A program made the position numbers and the translations under genes. From NCBI GenBank assembly GCA_905182995.1, contig CAJJDP010000041.1, positions 435,947 through 499,946 on the forward strand: DNA of 64,000 bases. The letters run 5' to 3'. The notes under the pieces are model-generated. The model was not told the DNA's origin and did no database searches. It saw nothing but the letters and a program-made list of their open reading frames with translations. Shown one piece after another: positions 49,394 through 60,869 of the stretch. Positions within the stretch are counted from its first letter, which is position 1, and each line of letters starts with the position of its first letter. Source of the stretch: Paramecium octaurelia. Its lineage: Eukaryota; Ciliophora; Oligohymenophorea; Peniculida; Parameciidae.

Positions 49394-49794
49394 GTTTAAA
49401 ATCATTACCAAATTTAGATATCAACATTCTCCTACTACTCATTCCAATATTATGTTTTAAAATGCAATTATTCAAGTAAAATTTTTCAATTTAAGAGATT
49501 AATAATTAAAAATTGTTGATATCAATAATTTATCTTCATATCATTTTAGGATTAAAGTTATTAATAATCCAGAATATAATAAAAATCAACTTTTATTTAT
49601 TTTGACAATCTGTTATACAAATCTACAATAAAAATTGCAATTATTTATTCATTTTACAAAATATCAAGGATTGGTTTTGTAAAAAGAGGGAATACTAAAC
49701 AATAAGTTAATGATTATTGTATTTTTAAACTATAAAAATATAGTATTGAAACAAATGAAATAAAATACTATAAATTAATAATTTTTTTGTCAAT
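49394..49794. other. AT-rich spacer
   Basis: About 400 bp between two same-strand genes; nothing recognised. Confidence 0.5.
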
Positions 49795-52073
49795 ATGAAA
49801 CTTGATCTTGATATTTACCAGTGGCTTGTAAAAATTAATGTGGTATCGGAATTGCCTATTAATAATTTATTTGCTCACGTTGATTAAGCATTAGAAGAAC
49901 AATTCTTAAATGGAATAATAGTTAGTCAAATCCTTAAATAATTTGATTCAAAGATTGAAGTAGATGTCAAGTAAGGTAATAGTAATGGAATACGATTGTT
50001 CAATTGGAATAATGTATGTAGAAGTTTACAATAGATTAACATAACTTTAGATGATGATATTAAAAGTACCTGATTTCCAATTATATAGTATCAATTGTTA
50101 AAGGAGATTCTTAGATGTTGATGCAATTTTTAAAAGAATTAAAATAACATTATGAAATGGCATTTTATGTGGAAGAGCAAGTAAGTACAACAACTAGATT
50201 CAATTCTCAATAAAATGAGCCTCAAGAAATAGGCATCGATGAAATTGACCCTGAAAAGCCTCTTAATTAAACACAATCCCTTTTAGAATTCATCATAGTT
50301 TCCCTTTGCAAACATTTTAACTTAAAGCCTAAGCAAGCAGTAGCCTTGCTTAATTAAAATTATAAATAATTATCAAATATCCTGATCAAAGGCAACAAGA
50401 ACTTCAAAACTGTCACAAATTGGTTGATGGAATTGTCAAAACATATTAATCACATTATTAAATTTGTAACCTACAAAATTGACATACTGTTGTCTCTTCT
50501 TAAAGCTGGTCTGGTATCTCAAAGCACAGAGGTATGCTATTGGACATTATATATAATTGAAGGGATAGTTATAAATCTACCTTAAAAGGAATTATTAGAA
50601 GATGTGTATGCTTGGTTGATAAGAGAACACGGGGGTTTAATTGTATTGATTTTATCACAATAACGTCATCACTAATATTTGGAATAAGTCTGCAAAATAT
50701 ATAGTGTCGTCTCTTAATACAATGTTGTTGATTTCTTTGATGTGCAACTCAGGAAAATATTGAAATCTGGAAAAGAGTACATTGATTTTATAAATGGAAT
50801 AATCTAAACAATTCAGATTCGGGATCAGATGCAAGAACTAAATCTTTTCGAGTTGTTTTCTTCATATGCTGTGAAACTATTTGAACCTTAACATACTACT
50901 ATGGAGAGAATGACCGCTCTTAAATATTTTGAGCATTATTGGGTATTTTATCCGTAGCAATTTGTGATCAATCAAATGGAATAATACTTATTAAATTCAA
51001 GGAAAGCAACCAGAGAATCTAGTTTTGCAATGAGAATATTTACTTATCAAAGTTTATTCAGAATCTTGGACAATTTGGCATTGTAAAAGGACAAATATGC
51101 TGCTTTGTTATACAAGAAATTAGTCTTTTCTCTGATTGAAAACTTTGATTAGAAGGAAGTGAGAGAATTTTTGGTTGCCAATTTCTTAATGCTCATTAAA
51201 AAGTATTCAACAATACCCATTGATATTTTAATAATTCCTATGGTGAAGTAACTCTAAATTGAATAAAATGAAATATAAATTAACATAGTTGACTTTCAAT
51301 TATTAAAATCTGTTTGCACTCATCCAAAAATTGATGTTAATGTGGCTATATTAATGCTCGATATGTTAAGTAAGTTATATTTAAGTTCTATCATGTTTTA
51401 TTAATTGGCATTTTAATAGATATAATTACTTTTAACAAGGTTTATTAAATCAAATCCAGTTCAGGAATTCACTTTTAATCTTGTTAAGATTGCGATATCA
51501 GAATATTATGGCAACTATTAAGAACATGTGAAGAGTAATCCGAAATCAATTTTGAATAGGAATCCGGATGAAAATATAAAAAGATAGTAGTTTAGATCTT
51601 AAATTATTTCATTAATTAAATTCATTATTAATCTTAGATCATTTGAATTGAATGAATTGATTAAGCCTGTAATTGCTCATTTCTATTTGGAGATCTAATA
51701 GGTATATTGAATCATTAATATTGAATAGAATTTAAAAACTGAATCTAAAGCTTTATTTATGTTATTAGGACATTTTGGTGATCCCTAAGAAATCCTCTAG
51801 GAAGAGTAAAAAAAAACGAAACAAATCAATTAATAACCCTAAAACCCTATATTTTCAAGTCAGATTGTGAAGTCTTAATGGCAGGGATCGAAAGTTTTAC
51901 AGGCTTAACAGAATCTGGGCCATTCGAAGATATAAAAAGGAATACTGTCTCAGAGAGATGATCCATTTAAAGAGTTGAGAGATGACACAAACAAACCAAC
52001 TTTGACTATGCTTGGAAACCTATCGCTAAATTATGATGAATAGTCATTATTGAAATAATTTGAACTACTTTGA
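49795..52073 (+). CDS. CH-domain (SPEF1/SPATA4-type) protein with long helical body
   Basis: 742 aa with introns of 23 and 27 nt; the frame is otherwise continuous. The first 110 residues look like the CH_2 type of calponin-homology domain found in SPEF1/CLAMP and SPATA4: LYQWLVKINVVSELPINN-like start, EEQFLNGIIVSQILKQF, then RLFNWNNVCRSLQQINI and IVKGDSQMLMQFLKEL. The next 450 residues are alpha-helical, in pairs, resembling an ARM/HEAT-type solenoid. The tail is Gln-rich and disordered. CH_2 proteins bind microtubules in cilia and the cell cortex (family knowledge). The combination is consistent with an axonemal or basal-body protein. Confidence 0.7.
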
Positions 52074-52089
52074 AATATATATTCTATAG

Positions 52090-52632
52090 TCATATTTATT
52101 TATAAATCAAACCAAACTTTACTTTTTTCTGTGATTGACTTGAAAAAGATTTTTCTGAAAGATTACTGGATTTAAGGATTGATTTCGGCTTAGAAATTTC
52201 ATCTGCTTCTTCTTACCTTAATTTAAGTAACTCAGTATGTTCGATAATAAAAGATGTTTTATTTTTTCTATGTTAAGTAGCTAGAATTCTAACAGGACTA
52301 ATGTTTTATCCTTAAGAGGATCTTCTGAATAAGGTTTTGTCTTGATGCAACAAATCAAGAAAGAATTAATCCTCAGAGGATTGCCTTTTTTTTGATCTCT
52401 CCTTAGTAGGTGATTCGGCTTACGACACTCTACCAATGGAACAACGGTCTTCCTCTGCTTCCATACTTATGTTAGGTCCTTCTTCCTCTTATTTAGCGAT
52501 AGTTGGGTTGATAGAATCAATGTTAGGCTTTGTGGGACTTTATTAATAGGAGTTGGGAAGAGGTTACTTTTGATCAATAAGATCGATTGTAGCAAGAGAA
52601 GGTGATTATTGTTTACAAGTACCATTTCCCAT
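52090..52632 (-). CDS. Small disordered protein with N-myristoylation-type start
   Basis: 180 aa, one exon. Starts MGNGTCKQQSPSL: Gly2 followed by a small residue pattern and Cys6 fits N-myristoylation plus palmitoylation, so the protein is probably membrane-tethered. The rest is Ser/Gln/Pro/Lys-rich with no fold visible. Stop is 17 bp from that of the CH-domain gene (convergent). Confidence 0.65.
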
Positions 52633-52649
52633 TTTTAATATAATAATAC

Positions 52650-53259
52650 TCAAATATTTTTCTTAATTACCTTGTCCATTCTAAAGTCTTCAATCTCATT
52701 TATTGCTAATCTCCCAAGATAATAGTCTGAACCAAGTTCTTCCAGTCTTTAAAGTGTATATTAGGTAGATCTCAGAAAACCCATTGCAAAACCAGTACCA
52801 AGGCCAACAAAAACTCCTAAACCTTTAGCAGTGAAAGAGAGGTATCGACGATTCCAAAAGGAAATAAGACTAGTCATTGCCAAGCATGCTCCCATTCCTT
52901 CATAGCATCTCCACTTAAAATATTATTTGCAGTCGTATAATGTTTCATTTTCCTCTGGGGTACTTGCTTCGTATTGCCAAATAGTTTTGACCATCTCTTT
53001 TAATGAGATATCTTTAATGACCTCCTAATAGGTGGCCATTTTCTCATTATATCGTTTTCTGCCTTACTATAATGTATTTTTATTTACGAATAATTGTTGG
53101 ATCACTTGGGAGAGGTTTTTGAATATTTTTAAAGTAATCCCTCAAAGCTGATTCTTCTTCTTCCATTCCCTGCTACAATTTGGCCTCCTCTTCCATATAT
53201 TACTTTTTCATCTACTCTCTGATTTCTCTATCCTTATTTGTCTCTTAATTTTCACTCAT
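52650..53259 (-). CDS. Small protein with one glycine-rich membrane span
   Basis: 194 aa with one 25-nt intron. The N-terminal half is charged and helical (REQMKKQYMEEEAKLQQGME), then ENETLYDCKQYFKWRCYEG with two close cysteines. A hydrophobic segment follows (FTAKGLGVFVGLGTGFAMGF) with GxxxG-like spacing. Reminiscent of small mitochondrial inner-membrane proteins, but not identified. Ends 18 bp upstream of the next gene's start on the same strand. Confidence 0.6.
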
Positions 53260-53390
53260 TTAATAATTTAATACAAATATATTGAATTTTATAATTGATA
53301 ATAATAATTCGAAATTGCTCCTTGGATAAAATTGAAATTATTCTTCTTCAGAACAATGGGATTTTTATTATTTTGTTATTTTTATTTAGA

Positions 53391-55474
53391 TCATTTATTT
53401 TTATAATATGTTCTATATGGATAGTTTCTGTACTCCAAATCATTTTAAACATCGTAAGTCTGTAGAATTTGATTTGAATTTTGATTGCTTGTTTTTTGTA
53501 ATTACTATTTCAATTGCTAATTAGAAGGCTAAGTAGTTAAAGTTTTGCTAAAAAATTAAAGATATAAAATACTTAGATGTAACATTAAATCCTCTGGTTT
53601 ATATGTTTTATGGTTCCCTTGATCCTGAATCCTATTCATCCTATCTTGAAGAAGTAGATTTTCTATTATGAGTTTAAGTAGTAGTCTAAAATGCAATAGC
53701 TTCTCTAAAATTAGTCTCTCTCAAAGTTTTATTTTCTAACTTTAAATATTCAACTTCTTGAATTTACTTTTCTAGTTTTCTAGCATATGCTTAAATTTGA
53801 GTCATCTCCTATTCATTTGAATTGTTTATCTGTTTAACTTCCTCGTTTTCAATTTCTAATCTTGAGATCTTTGACTAATAAGTGTTAATCTCAATTTTGT
53901 AATTCTCTTATATTAATTTGAGATTTCTTAACTTCTCTTCCATTTCATCAAACTACTCCTTATACCATAGCATCTTCTCATTTTATTTGTAGAGAGTATC
54001 ATTTTTTTCTTACTCCTTTCTAAATAATTCTTATAAATTATTGTATCTATCATCCAAATCTTAATATTTTTTCTTAGAACTCTCCATGTATTCATTGTAT
54101 TACTAAGTCAATATTTCAATTTTGTGATCTCTCTACACAATAATAGTTTTTGATTCAATCAATTCTCTCCTCAAGTTTTCCAAATCCAATAGCAACTACT
54201 TCATTTCTAATAATTATTTGTCCTTTTATTAATTGTCTTTTTGCAATAACTCCATTTGCAAGGTAAGTTCTTTGATTCTAAATTCTAATCTTGATATCTC
54301 CAAATTATGATCAGAAATCATTTATTGATTTGCTAACTTTTATTTTTCAAGCATCTATTTCTATTTTTAATTCATTTTCTCCAAATCGTTATCATATTCT
54401 TTCTTCAAATTTTCATAATCTGACAACAATAAATTATATTTAGTTTACAAACTATCCAATTGTAATTTGACAGTAGTCAGCTTTTCCATTCCAGATTATT
54501 CTCTTTAAGATGTGTTACTGTGTCGTTTTTATTCCAAAATTAACTCTTATTAAATAGTATTGTTCTCTTATTTTAATACGATTATTTATTATGGGTAATT
54601 TTCTTATTTTAAATAACCCAATTCTGATCGTAATTCTTTGATCAACAATTCTTATTGACTGCATAGATGACGTAGATGTTCCAAGTCAGTTTTCTGAGAA
54701 TAGTTTTGTGTGTATATATCTTTGAATTTTGCTGCTTCATCTTCTTCTAATTTCTTTTTTGCACTCTCCAATTAATTTACTTTTTAAACCAAATTATCAT
54801 TTTGCTAATTTAATTATCCTACCTTCTCCTCCAACGGTTTCTACTTTTTATTCAATTCATTATATTTATCAGTTAATTCTTTTATTTTTATGTCTTTGGT
54901 TTGTGCCTCATTTGACACATCTTTCTCCTTTTAATACATACTCGTTAGATTCGACTCCAATTTTTAAATCAATTCCTTAGATTTCTTAAGCTAATTCTCC
55001 TTCTCGTCCAATAAAGACTTTTGCAATTGATCTCCTCCTTTAATATTGTTAATATGTTAATTGAGTACTCCAAGTTCATCTTCATACAATTGTATTTAAT
55101 GTCTAAGATCCTACTCATTCAAAGTTTGATTGGTGGCTGTGGATTCAATTACCCGTTGCAAATCCTCTGTCCTTTATTCAATTTCTTTTCTCAGATTTGA
55201 GTTTTCAACATTCAATGATTCAAATACCTTAACCACATTTTTGAGATACCCTTCTATGGTTTTATTCTAACAATACTCGTGATTTAAATACTTGTTCCTT
55301 CAAGACATGATTCTCCTATTTCAGTGCATTTAATAAAGCGTTGCCTTCCTCAGATCCTAACCAATCATTGTACTTAGGCAATGATGGACCAACAGGATTG
55401 GGAGGCCTGAATTTTGGAATAGTTTGGGATTGATAGAAATTGTTTTGTGAAGCATTCTTATATAATTTAGACAT
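53391..55474 (-). CDS. Long coiled-coil protein
   Basis: 677 aa with two 25-nt introns. The N-terminus has a Pro-rich motif (FRPPNPVGPSLPKYNDWLG), and the following 580 residues are nearly continuous coiled coil rich in Leu, Glu, Lys and Gln. The tail is Gln/Ser/Thr-rich. An in-frame ATG at 55525 would add 17 residues; the start at 55474 (MSKLYKNASQNNFY) is preferred as more polar and typical. Likely a cytoskeletal or basal-body structural protein; no family named. Confidence 0.8.
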
Positions 55475-55621
55475 ATTTTTATTGAAAATTAATGTTAAAT
55501 CAATTGACATTAACAGCCTACTCAAAGTCTTGATCTACAACTTAAGACTCTAGTTGAATGATGCTTTAACTTGTAGATCAATATCAAAGTATAATGATTG
55601 AATAATTATGAAAATTGAAAT

Positions 55622-55661
55622 CTAAACTAAACTAAACTAAACTAAACTAAACTAAACTAAA
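55622..55661. repeat. (CTAAA)8 microsatellite
   Basis: Eight perfect 5-bp units in the intergenic space upstream of the coiled-coil gene. It is not the Paramecium telomere repeat (G4T2/G3T3 type). Confidence 0.95.
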
Positions 55662-55713
55662 CCTTAGCCTTTAAAGATTTGGATATTGATAATCAAATGG
55701 AATTGCAAATAAA

Positions 55714-56528
55714 TCACTTCTTCCCTTTCTTCTTCTTATCGTCCTTTTTTGGTTGTAATTATAATAATGGTTCTTCTACTGCTCCGATATCCTCATCAAC
55801 GGTTCTTGCCAAATAACCCTCAAATTCTAATGCCAATAACTATTCTTCCTCATCAGCTATCACTCTATATAAAAGATATACGTGTGGCAGGAGCTTACAA
55901 ATAGGCTAAAATGTAAGTGCCTTTATCACTTAAAAAGGTATTCGCAATCCCATCTAATTTGGTCTTGACAAATTTGCGTTCCCCAGTTTTATCACATAAT
56001 TCAATCACTAATTAATCATTATGATATCTCTCATTCAGATCTCTGAATTTTTCTGATGCCACTTTTATCTTGTTCAATTTATCTGTGTACTTTGTGACAT
56101 ACTCTTACTACTTCTCAGTATCCTTTTACAATTCCAATTTTTCTGCTTCCAAAGGATTGCTTGGAGGAGCATCCTTTCCCTTCTTTTGAGGAGGTGGCTT
56201 AGCTCCTTTTTTGTCATCCTACATATTATTATGCTTATTGTAACTTTTTTTCCAGTGGGTGCCTCAAGTAGGCCTTCTTCCTATAGTTGTTGGTTGATTG
56301 CTGCAATTCTCTTCTCATTTGATGATATTTTCTATTAAGCTGACTTCTAGTCCTTCTGATGTGATTCTTCTTTGGTTGTAAGCAGCTATTTTCAAAATCG
56401 TAGATCAATTTTACTTTAGTGATTTCCTTTATGGCTTGAGTCCATATGCAATCTAATAGTGTACTGCCCAAAACATCGATGGTGAACACCTTGTATTGTT
56501 TATAACCAAATAAAACTAAAATAAACAT
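55714..56528 (-). CDS. Lys-rich coiled-coil protein with ubiquitin-like N-terminus
   Basis: 241 aa with introns of 29, 26 and 34 nt, consistent modulo 3. The start (MFILVLFGYKQYKVFTIDVL then GSTLLDCIWTQAIKEI) has a beta-hairpin followed by a helix, as in ubiquitin-fold domains. After that comes a coiled coil, a KKDDKKGAKPPPQKKGK linker, a second coiled coil and a C-terminal beta-rich block (LVIELCDKTGERKFVKTK, GTYILAYLVIADEEE). The protein ends in a Lys-rich tail. I do not recognise the family; an axonemal protein is possible. Confidence 0.65.
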
Positions 56529-56620
56529 ATATTATATAATGGATAGGGAATTAATTATTGATTGCCAACATAACTAAGATACTATTAGTTTATAACAAAA
56601 TCAAACTCGAAAAACACAAC

Positions 56621-57108
56621 ATGACATCTTACTTAAAAAGTCGTCTCCGTGTTTACATTTTCAATAAGCGAAATATGGGACCAGACAACCCATCCAATTA
56701 AAAAACCCTCTGCTCATTAAATCATTATTTCAGACCCAGAAATTCTTCAAACAGAGAGATTCTTCACTTCCTATTTGCACTCTTAAAACACTGCCTGCTT
56801 AACCAATTTTTTCTTATCAAACTGATCGTATTCATAGTAAATGTCCTGCATTTAAAAGCATTCGTTTGAAATCAGGATTTAAACAATCAAAACATTCAAA
56901 TGAGGGTCAAATAAGAATCGAGACAGCACCTGCTATGTGTAGAAATCCAGTAATACAAAAGGTTTCTTTATCAAACCTATTTAAAACCTAAATTTGCAAT
57001 GAAAGAAAATCAAAACCAAAAGAATTCTAATCATTTAAGAATGAATGGGGAATTGGAGGTTGGAATATAATTGACGATAATATTGATACAAAGCTATTCA
57101 TTGATTGA
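56621..57108 (+). CDS. Small basic protein, unrecognised
   Basis: 152 aa after a 29-nt intron (GTCGTCTCC...AATAAG) that links MTSYLK to TKYGTRQPIQLKNPLL. Cysteine- and Lys-containing middle (PICTLKTLPAQP, HSKCPAFKSIRLKSG, ETAPAMCRNPVIQK), and a C-terminal NEWGIGGWNIIDDNIDTKLF. All three frames are open in the middle, so the splice matters; this choice gives a continuous frame to TGA 57108. Its end overlaps the end of the convergent gene by 11 bp. Confidence 0.6.
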
Positions 57109-59096
57109 TGATTGAATCTAGTTCATCTACTTTCAAAATTGAATTGTCATTGATGTTACGAAGAACCTTTTTGTCTAAATCAAGTTTGAACTCTGAATAA
57201 GTCGGACTAAGCTCCTTAATACTTAGACCAGCCTACAATGACAGTCTTCTTCCAGCCTGAGTCATTTGCAATGAAATCTTCTCAAATTGAATTGACTTCT
57301 TTCTAATCTTCTCTATTTAGTCCAAATTTAACTTATTTTTTCGATTTTGGAATGACATCTATTCTAAATTTGCTGAAACAGTCATATATGACTTGTCTTT
57401 CTTAACTTGTGAATCACTCTATTTTTGAGTCTCTTCATTCGAATCATTTGAAGATGATGATGATGAATCTGATTCACTATCTCTAACTAACTCTTCTTCT
57501 TTTTGGTCTTCATTTGCCTCATTAATATTCTACTTTTGTTCTTCCTTACTCAATTCCACAATATTCTATACTCCTCCTTTAATTTCCTCAGAAGTGTCCT
57601 TAACTTAATTTTTGCTTTCATTCCCTTCAACCAATTTCATTTCTTCATCATTTATTTTCATTTGAGATCCTAATTTTTTTTAATTTTCACATTGTTATAA
57701 TTTCAATTCCCATTTGGTTCGTTCCCAATTTTTTGATTGTTGCAATTCAGAATTAATTTCTAGGATCTAGGTATCATATGTAATATAATCCAATTCCTTT
57801 GTGATTTTTGTATTCAACTCCTACTCAAAAGAGAAAACTTATCTATTAAACATAGAATTTGTGTTGTTTTATATTTGATAAACCTTGATAAATTAAAATG
57901 CCCAAAAGGGATGATTATCATTTAAGGCTCTTTCAAAGATATAAAAAACGATTCTTTCCACTTAAGAGGATAGGATGTCTGACTTTGAATATAGATTGCA
58001 TAATCTAATCATTGAAACCATGATTTCAGATTAATGCATACATTCCCAAAGAGAGACATCTGTGATTCTAACTAAATTATCAACAATCTAATGAATAATA
58101 AATTATAAATTTTACTTCTATTAATTTGATTATCAATTGACTTATTTTTTACTTGCTATCACAATAATCTTTGATGATATTGTTTATGATGTGTAAATTG
58201 GAAATGATAACTTTGTAAAAAAGAGTTGAATGAAACTACGATGTGATTTGTTCTGACTCTTCCTCCTCCAAATCTAGATTCTGCATTTCAATAGAGTAAT
58301 GGTTAGAGATGATAGAAATGATGTGAGCAGCATTTTTGGTCACTCTATTTTATAGATAAACGAATCTTACATTTTATTCGTTTATTAAATAACTTCGAAC
58401 ATTTTAGCCAAAATTTGACTGGCTGTTATGAAATCAATCAAGTCTTTATTCTTAGATTTTGTGAATAGTTCATGAATTACTTAAGTAAAGTTTATGGCTT
58501 GCAATTCAGTTAATTAATCGAATTCTTAAATCCCTTTACTTAGGAATGATTGCTGGTATTAATTCATACGAGCACCCATCATTTCGATAATAAGTTAGGC
58601 TACATAAGTGTATTCAAGATGGTGATACAATTTGATCAACTTATCTTGATTTTTATCTAGGAGAGCAGATTTCTCTTAACTAACAAATGAGATGATGCGT
58701 AAAGCAAAATACCATTATATTTCTACTGTTAACTGATTATTTAACAATTAAAACACTAATTCCCAATGAGTCTAAGTTTAGAGAAAGCATAATTACCAGA
58801 ATTTGAGCATTAACTTTTTCAAGTTTGAGGTCAATTAATTCCCACATGATGGCATATTGATTGGTCAATTGTTCAAAATGTTCACTTAGCACATGCTCGT
58901 AGTCCATAAACATAACTTCTAGTAAACCAACAGTGCCTTGCACCAGGGTTTCCACAGCCAATGCATCGCCCAATCTTGCTTGTTTTACAAATAGTTCTGC
59001 CTCAAGCAACAGGAGAATATCACCTTGAGTCTTCTCAATCAATTGTTTAAGTGGATTTTACGGTTGACGATTATACCCTTCTGGCCACAGAAACAT
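57098..59096 (-). CDS. Helical-repeat protein with acidic coiled-coil tail
   Basis: 639 aa with introns of 25, 26 and 28 nt, consistent modulo 3. Start MFLWPEGYNRQPQNPLKQLI; an earlier-looking start at 59042 is a TTG and not needed. The first 380 residues are paired helices (LGDALAVETLVQGTVGLLEV, IMWELIDLKLEKVNAQIL, LIKLYHHLEYTYVAQLIIEM, RALNDNHPFWAF). Then follows a coiled coil and a very acidic, Ser-rich segment (SESDSSSSSSNDSNEE) before a final helical part. Solenoid type not assigned. Starts 31 bp from the stop of the gene on its right. Confidence 0.7.
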
Positions 59097-59127
59097 AAGA
59101 TAATGTTATTATTATAAAAATACTCTT

Positions 59128-60850
59128 TCAAATATGTCTAAAATATTTCTTTCCTCCAGATATTGGACTGTCCTTTAAGTGTTTTTCTTCTTTGGCTTTA
59201 ATGTAATCATCCCAGAATCCATCGTCGTTGATGTAGTAATCAACAGGAATATCATCCACTCTCTCCGATTTATCCACAGCCCAATCAGGAAGAGGAACAT
59301 CATCCTTAGCAACATGTCTTGGAGTGTGTGCTCTCTGTTCTAAATACTTGAAGACTACATCTGGATTCTAAGTAAAAGATTAAACAAATTTGAATTACAA
59401 TAGCAGTATCGACATGTTCATTTTCTTGATCTTGCATCAATCTTTCCTCATCGAATCTTGAAATCATAGGTCTGTATCCAGCTGATCCTAAATCATAGAC
59501 TTCTTGATTCATTTCATCAAATTGGCAAGATAATCTGGCAGCATAATTCAAAGAGTTTTCTTTTTCAGCCAATGTCATCTAATTATTTGCGAATTCCAAT
59601 CCTCTGTACACATTCTTAACATTGGGATTGTCTCTAATATGTTTAGGTAATGTCTAGTAATATGTATTCAAGGATCCAGATTTAACAGGTTCCTGTGGAC
59701 TAGATTCTTGCTTACCAGTTATGATATCCTTCAATAATTAATATGCTCCAAATGATCTGAAGAATGACCATCTTTCCAAATAGTAAATCAATTCGGTCTT
59801 CTCTAAAGGGTACTTCTCTGGCAATGGTTGAACTTCTCCATCGGGTATATGAGTCTGAATTTTGATATTCGTATTTAATCCCAAATCTTTAATTGGATTC
59901 CTCTTCAATAATTGTTCCATCATGGTTTCCTTAACGAATAGAGCTGGTCCTGGAGCCACAGTCTCCCAATTTGACTCCTCATGTATTTCTTGCTTTAATC
60001 TCTATAATCTTTTTTTCAAGTCAAGTTTTGCTAGTGCTTTCTTTGTCCTCGATCTATAACCCTTCTTCTTCTTCATCATTATTTCAGGTTGTTTACCATA
60101 TCCTTTTCTGACTAAATATTCAATTGCATCCACTGTTTTCTGAGTATGATTTTCTCTAAACCACTCTATAAATTTGAGATCAATTTTTACTTGTAAATCC
60201 AGGCTTGTCTTACAAAGGAAATTTTCCCTTGTCTGTACCTGGATATCTCTTAAATTATTCCATTTTTAAATCAATCAACATAGGCTTCTTAAATCTCATG
60301 TATTTCTTCCATTCAGCCACACTTCTGAATTTATAGATATTTTCCTTCACGTAACGATGTTCACCATCGATAAAGAATCTCCTCAGCATTCTCTTACCTT
60401 TCTTTCTTTGTCTATCCAGAGTTGCCAAGAATTATTTCGGCAATTTGGTGTCATCAATCACTATTAATAATAAAATGAATCATTACACAATTCTCCTTTG
60501 TTTTGTAATTTCAATACTTCTGCTTCCACTTTATAATCTTCTCCTACTTACTTTACCTATTTATCTAATGCCAGTTATTGTGCTCTATTAAAATGACTGA
60601 AGTTGTCCTTCTCGTTGAGATCAATTGGTTTTGCTCTCTATAAGAGATATTTCTATTTTAATTGATCTTCTTGAGGAATTGTTTATTATGGTTGGATTGG
60701 TTTTGGCTATCGTGAAATACTTTTATCAATTTCGACTAATTTATTGTCAACTTGAATCACATTCTTTTAATTCGTCTTGTACTTTTTCAAAAAAGCAGAA
60801 AGCGATTAATTCAAACGTGAATAATTTAGACAGAGTTTAAATCTGTACAT
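59128..60850 (-). CDS. Basic mitochondrial protein, probably mitoribosomal
   Basis: 546 aa with introns of 26, 25 and 31 nt, consistent modulo 3. The N-terminus (MYRFKLCLNYSRLNQSLSAF then LKKYK) is a clear presequence type: basic, Ser/Leu-rich, no acids. The middle is strongly basic (DRQRKKGKRMLRRFFIDG, MMKKKKGYRSRTKKALAKL), followed by a mixed C-terminal half with ERWSFFRSFGAY, LPKHIRDNPNVKNVYRGLEF and ending FWDDYIKAKEEKHLKDS. Length and charge fit a ciliate mitochondrial ribosomal or RNA-binding protein; no specific family recognised. Confidence 0.65.
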
Positions 60851-60869
60851 AAATAAATTAATAATAATC

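Noticed and set aside
55622..55661. Telomere or chromosome-end sequence
   Set aside because: The unit is CTAAA, not the C4A2/C3A3 repeat of Paramecium telomeres, and genes continue normally on both sides.
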